The position numbers were made by a program, and so were the translations under genes. DNA of 8,504 nucleotides from CAZHZT01 sp964537285. Lineage in GTDB: Bacteria; Bacteroidota; Bacteroidia; Chitinophagales; Saprospiraceae. Location: the NCBI GenBank assembly GCA_964537285.1, contig CAZHZT010000177.1, positions 1-8,504 of the forward strand, read 5' to 3'. The notes below the pieces were generated by a model. That model was not told the DNA's origin. It made no database searches and saw nothing but the letters and a program-made list of their open reading frames with translations. This document shows positions 5,697 to 8,504 of the stretch, in pieces. Every line of letters starts with the position of its first letter. Position 1 is the stretch's first letter.

Positions 5697-8127
5697 TATT
5701 GCCCAATCGAAAGGTGCTATAGATAATAAATTACAAAACGATGATTTCTTTCCTGTTCTTGAAGCGGTAACACCTGCCAAAGATGATGAGATCGCGGAAT
5801 ACCACAAGAAATTGCATCAGTATTTTCTTAGTGGGCAGAAAACGACTGAAAGCCTTCAAATAAGAACTACACCTCTTATACAGTATCTTCAAGAGAAGAA
5901 TTGGGAGATGCCCTTTCCTGCAATGTATGACCACAAAGAACTTGAAATAAGAAGTTTTACGGAAGTACTTCAGAATACGTTCTGCGATATATTCGATTCC
6001 GTAAATGAGGCCTTGAAGAAGCGCGTTTTTTCAACGTTTAATTTTCTTCTAAAAAAGAATGCTGGGAAAGATCCGATGCCCCACTATTCTGCTCAGGTAG
6101 AAGAAGTAGTGAAAATAATTCGGGAATTCGGAGAAGAACTGGAAGAACCTCAAGAATTCAATCAACAATGTGATCGGTTTGAAGAGCATTTATTGGCTCA
6201 AAAAGTAAGCCTAATTGGTTTTTCTACCCACGCTGCCTTCCAAATTCTCAATATACAGTTGAAAAAACGCATTAAGCGCCAGAAAGCATTTTTACAGACC
6301 ATCAAAAAATCCCTGTCTGGATTGAACGAAGTTTTAGAGCTTCATTCTGGAAGGCCAGATAATACCCAAAGTGATTTCGCTTTTGCTGACGAACTGCTCT
6401 CTTTTGACAACGTCACAAAACTTACTACCGAAGAGGGTAGGTCGAGCTTGCCGGAAGAAAGAATGGAGCGTTTGCGGCATTACTCAAAAGTATTATCAAA
6501 GGCATTAAAAACTTATTCCGATCACTACATCAAAGTATTTGTTACACAAAAACTAGCCGACGAATACGTGCTACAAGGGACTCTGAGCGAAGCTTCTTTA
6601 GAAATTATTAACGAAAACCTTGGTGAAAAGGCAGCGGAGTATTCTAAAAAAGAGGTTCAAGAATTTGTTCAGATCATTGCCGCAATCAGACTGGCAAAGC
6701 TAGAGATGAACTATGAATATGACAATGACTTGCATGATCCCTACTTCGAGGGCTTTGATCTTACCTATTTAAGTGATGAAGATATCCAATATTTTCCTTC
6801 ATTGATTGTCATAGAAGAAAGCCAGCAGTTAATAGGGCAGCCCAAAGGTTTTTTGGAAGTACTTTCAAATGGAAATTTTGTGAAAGTACTTGCAATCAAC
6901 AGACTTGAAGATATAACGGCTGTCAAGGACAAGCCAGGTTTTGATGAGCGTTATCTTGAGCTAGCTGCCATGGCGATGTTTCATCGTAATGTCTGTGTTT
7001 TTCAAGGAGGTTCCAGTGATCCCGTTTGGTTGAGTAAGGTTTTTCAAAAAGGGCTGGAGGCTACCTCTTCTTCATTTTGGAATATCCTTTTTGCAAAGTC
7101 AGAGACAGAAAAGGAAAGCACTCAATTATTGGCGCTTAAATCTGCCATTGAAAGCCGGTTTTTCCCCGGCTTGGTGTACGATTTTCAATCCGGAGGTGAT
7201 TTTGGAAGTCACTTCGATCTCAAAGGAAATCTACAGCCAGAGCAAGCTTTTCCTTCCTTTGAATTGAAGATCAAATCTAAAACAGGCGAGCAATTGCAGC
7301 CTTATCGAATTACTCCGGCCGATTTTCTGGCATTGAGCACTGACTATTTGAAAATGTTGGAGATTGTACCTCCTCAATATCAAAATGATAAGCTGATCTC
7401 ATTCGCTGAATATCTCACTTTACCGCAAGATGCTCTCTCAGGGAAAGTTCCTTTCGTCTGGTTAGTAGATGAAAAGCACATTTTGAGGCAGGCAGCCATA
7501 CCTGTTTCCTGGTTCCGTCGCTGCAAAGAGCGTCTTGATTATTGGAGCTTTATGCAAGAGGTAGGGGGGCTTAGAAACACTTTCTTAAAACAGCGTCTCG
7601 AAGAAGCAAAATCACAATGGGAAGCAAGCAAAGAAGCAGAAATTGAGGCCCTGAAAACGCAACTTCAAGCTGAATTTGAACAAACCAGCGCTAGAGATCT
7701 TGAAAGGGCCATTACAAATATCCTCAATAGGCTGCTGGGGTCGGATACTGACATTGCTACTTTGCTAAATCAAGCAAGTAATATCTCTTTTTCGACATCG
7801 CCTGAAGTTTTGGTGGACACAAAGCCACAAAAGGAGCTGGTTGAAGATCAACAAGAAGAGGCCCCAATGCCCACGATGCGCCCTGAGGCGTGGGTTGAAA
7901 GTGACCAGTGTACTTCCTGCAGCGACTGCATTGACGCGCTCCCCGGTGTTTTCAAATACAATAGCGACAAACAAGCTTTTGTGCACAATCCTAAAGGCGG
8001 CAGCTATGCGAAAATCGTAGCAACGGCCGAAAAATGCCCTGCAAGGTGTATACATCCTGGACTGCCACATGATTCTGACGAGCCGGAGCTGGAGAAATTA
8101 GTTAAACGGGCTGAGAAGTATAATTAA
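5683..8127 (+). CDS. Large ferredoxin-domain protein, putative third subunit of the oxidoreductase
   Basis: An 814-residue protein whose start overlaps the last 14 bases of korB. Residues 743-789 form a monocluster ferredoxin: Cys743, Cys746 and Cys749 (Cx2Cx2C) plus Cys785 in KCP would bind one [4Fe-4S] cluster; Cys789 (CPARC) is an extra cysteine. The domain also has the GVFKYNSDKQAFV strand typical of Thermotoga or archaeal-type ferredoxins. Before it is a probable coiled coil (about 634-690, rich in Glu, Gln, Lys, Leu) and an acidic Pro/Glu linker (about 708-738). Residues 1-620 are not assigned: largely helical and charged to about 370, then a more globular part with AMFHRNVCVFQGG (about 431) and SRFFPGLVYDF (491-501). 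From memory, the latter resembles segments of other large ferredoxin-bearing proteins found beside 2-oxoacid oxidoreductase genes. No signal peptide or membrane segment is visible. A role as dedicated electron acceptor or scaffold is inferred from the domain and operon. Confidence 0.85.
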   Translation: MNQNDIAQSKGAIDNKLQNDDFFPVLEAVTPAKDDEIAEYHKKLHQYFLSGQKTTESLQIRTTPLIQYLQEKNWEMPFPAMYDHKELEIRSFTEVLQNTFCDIFDSVNEALKKRVFSTFNFLLKKNAGKDPMPHYSAQVEEVVKIIREFGEELEEPQEFNQQCDRFEEHLLAQKVSLIGFSTHAAFQILNIQLKKRIKRQKAFLQTIKKSLSGLNEVLELHSGRPDNTQSDFAFADELLSFDNVTKLTTEEGRSSLPEERMERLRHYSKVLSKALKTYSDHYIKVFVTQKLADEYVLQGTLSEASLEIINENLGEKAAEYSKKEVQEFVQIIAAIRLAKLEMNYEYDNDLHDPYFEGFDLTYLSDEDIQYFPSLIVIEESQQLIGQPKGFLEVLSNGNFVKVLAINRLEDITAVKDKPGFDERYLELAAMAMFHRNVCVFQGGSSDPVWLSKVFQKGLEATSSSFWNILFAKSETEKESTQLLALKSAIESRFFPGLVYDFQSGGDFGSHFDLKGNLQPEQAFPSFELKIKSKTGEQLQPYRITPADFLALSTDYLKMLEIVPPQYQNDKLISFAEYLTLPQDALSGKVPFVWLVDEKHILRQAAIPVSWFRRCKERLDYWSFMQEVGGLRNTFLKQRLEEAKSQWEASKEAEIEALKTQLQAEFEQTSARDLERAITNILNRLLGSDTDIATLLNQASNISFSTSPEVLVDTKPQKELVEDQQEEAPMPTMRPEAWVESDQCTSCSDCIDALPGVFKYNSDKQAFVHNPKGGSYAKIVATAEKCPARCIHPGLPHDSDEPELEKLVKRAEKYN

Positions 8128-8407
8128 GCAAAGTTGTGATAAAAAGGGAAATGGTTGAAAAGCCTCCATCGGCAGCAACCTGCTGGGGCCCGAGCTCATC
8201 TCGGAACCTATCCCATGTCACTTCACCTTTACTAATGTTCATTTCACTTCAATTCCCTATTTATCTGATTTGCATATCCCCTAATTTTGACCCAGTAAAC
8301 AAAATTAACCGGCCAGATGAAACGAATGACTATTTGAATAGTCTAAGTAATTCGCGAAATTGGACTACCCATTTTGTGAATAAAAAACTACTAATGAAAA
8401 ATTAATA

Positions 8408-8450
8408 GGTTCTAGATGATTTCATTTGGTCAAAATTAATTATGGAAGCC
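8408..8450 (+). repeat. Right copy of the 42/43-bp inverted repeat
   Basis: This is the inverted counterpart of 4642-4683 (39 of 43 aligned positions). The match stops at both ends, so the repeat is a discrete unit in this window. With its partner it brackets korB and the ferredoxin gene, a span of about 3.8 kb. It is immediately followed by the paired hairpins at 8457-8502. Confidence 0.85.
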
Positions 8451-8456
8451 CTTAAA

Positions 8457-8474
8457 GCAGGCCGTTAGGCCTGC
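8457..8474. repeat. GC-rich 7-bp hairpin
   Basis: GCAGGCC (8457-8463) pairs perfectly with GGCCTGC (8468-8474) around GTTA. Only ten bases separate it from the GTAG-preceded hairpin to its right, so the two probably form one paired palindromic unit. No T run follows, arguing against a terminator. Confidence 0.65.
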
Positions 8475-8480
8475 CTGATC

Positions 8481-8502
8481 GTAGCCCTGGGTTCTCCCAG
8501 GG
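8481..8502 (+). repeat. REP-like element: GTAG plus perfect hairpin
   Basis: GTAG (8481-8484) stands directly before a perfect 7-bp hairpin, CCCTGGG (8485-8491) and CCCAGGG (8496-8502), loop TTCT. A conserved tetranucleotide (GTAG or GGAG) at the foot of a hairpin is the signature of REP sequences recognised by RAYT (TnpA-REP) transposases. The window ends two bases later, so a neighbouring transposase gene cannot be seen. Confidence 0.55.
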
Positions 8503-8504
8503 TT

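Larger units (their letters stand above)
8128..8504. other. Intergenic region after the ferredoxin gene
   Basis: No convincing gene or strong terminator follows the stop at 8127. A GTG-started frame at 8136-8405 has unremarkable, low-quality composition and is left out. Short hairpins occur at about 8193-8207 (CCGAG/CTCGG) and 8328-8343 (GACTAT/ATAGTC). The right end carries the second flanking repeat and two REP-like hairpins. Confidence 0.6.

Noticed and set aside
8110..8250. Short frame on the - strand, about 46 residues (MNISKGEVTWDRF...), ending inside the ferredoxin gene
   Set aside because: It runs antisense into the 3' end of the ferredoxin gene, is very short and matches nothing I can name; a decayed gene end cannot be excluded but is not supported.
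8136..8405. 89-residue open frame after the ferredoxin gene
   Set aside because: It starts with GTG, has no recognisable motif, signal or plausible domain composition, and its sequence overlaps short hairpins; it looks like a chance open frame.

Overview
The window most likely comes from a member of the Bacteroidota, possibly near the Saprospiria. The evidence is a type IX secretion C-terminal sorting domain with an SprB-like repeat before it (left edge), a TAnnTTTG-type -7 promoter element upstream of the korA-like gene, the absence of clear Shine-Dalgarno sequences, and a moderate, rather AT-rich base composition. The exact taxon cannot be fixed from the sequence alone.

Layout. (1) 3-1004 (+) is the C-terminal part of a large secreted type IX substrate whose start lies outside the window; a hairpin terminator follows. 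(2) 1005-1336 has no gene but holds a 28-bp near-perfect hairpin and a GC-rich terminator between two convergent genes. (3) 1337-1975 (-) is a small exported protein of unknown function. (4) 1976-2507 is a divergent intergenic region with a good Bacteroidota-type promoter near 2444. (5) 2508-4370 (+) encodes a fused gamma-alpha subunit of a 2-oxoacid:ferredoxin oxidoreductase. (6) 4371-4712 is an unusually long gap inside what would normally be a tight operon, filled with stacked inverted repeats. (7) 4713-5696 (+) encodes the beta subunit, overlapping by 14 bases (8) 5683-8127 (+), a large 814-residue protein ending in a single-cluster ferredoxin domain. (9) 8128-8504 has no convincing gene; it carries a second, inverted copy of a 42-43 bp sequence also found just before the beta gene, then two hairpins, the last preceded by GTAG as in REP elements mobilised by RAYT transposases.

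How the genes work together. The gamma-alpha and beta subunits together supply the thiamine-diphosphate and CoA-dependent oxidative decarboxylation of a 2-oxoacid (2-oxoglutarate or pyruvate; not decidable here), passing electrons to iron-sulfur clusters. The third protein is translationally coupled to the beta subunit and carries a C-terminal [4Fe-4S] ferredoxin module, so it is probably a dedicated electron-accepting subunit or tethered ferredoxin. Its roughly 720-residue N-terminal part has no function I can name, and is the most interesting protein in the window. The noncoding DNA around the beta-ferredoxin pair is rich in inverted repeats and may reflect past insertion of palindromic elements that separated korA from korB, or regulation within the operon.
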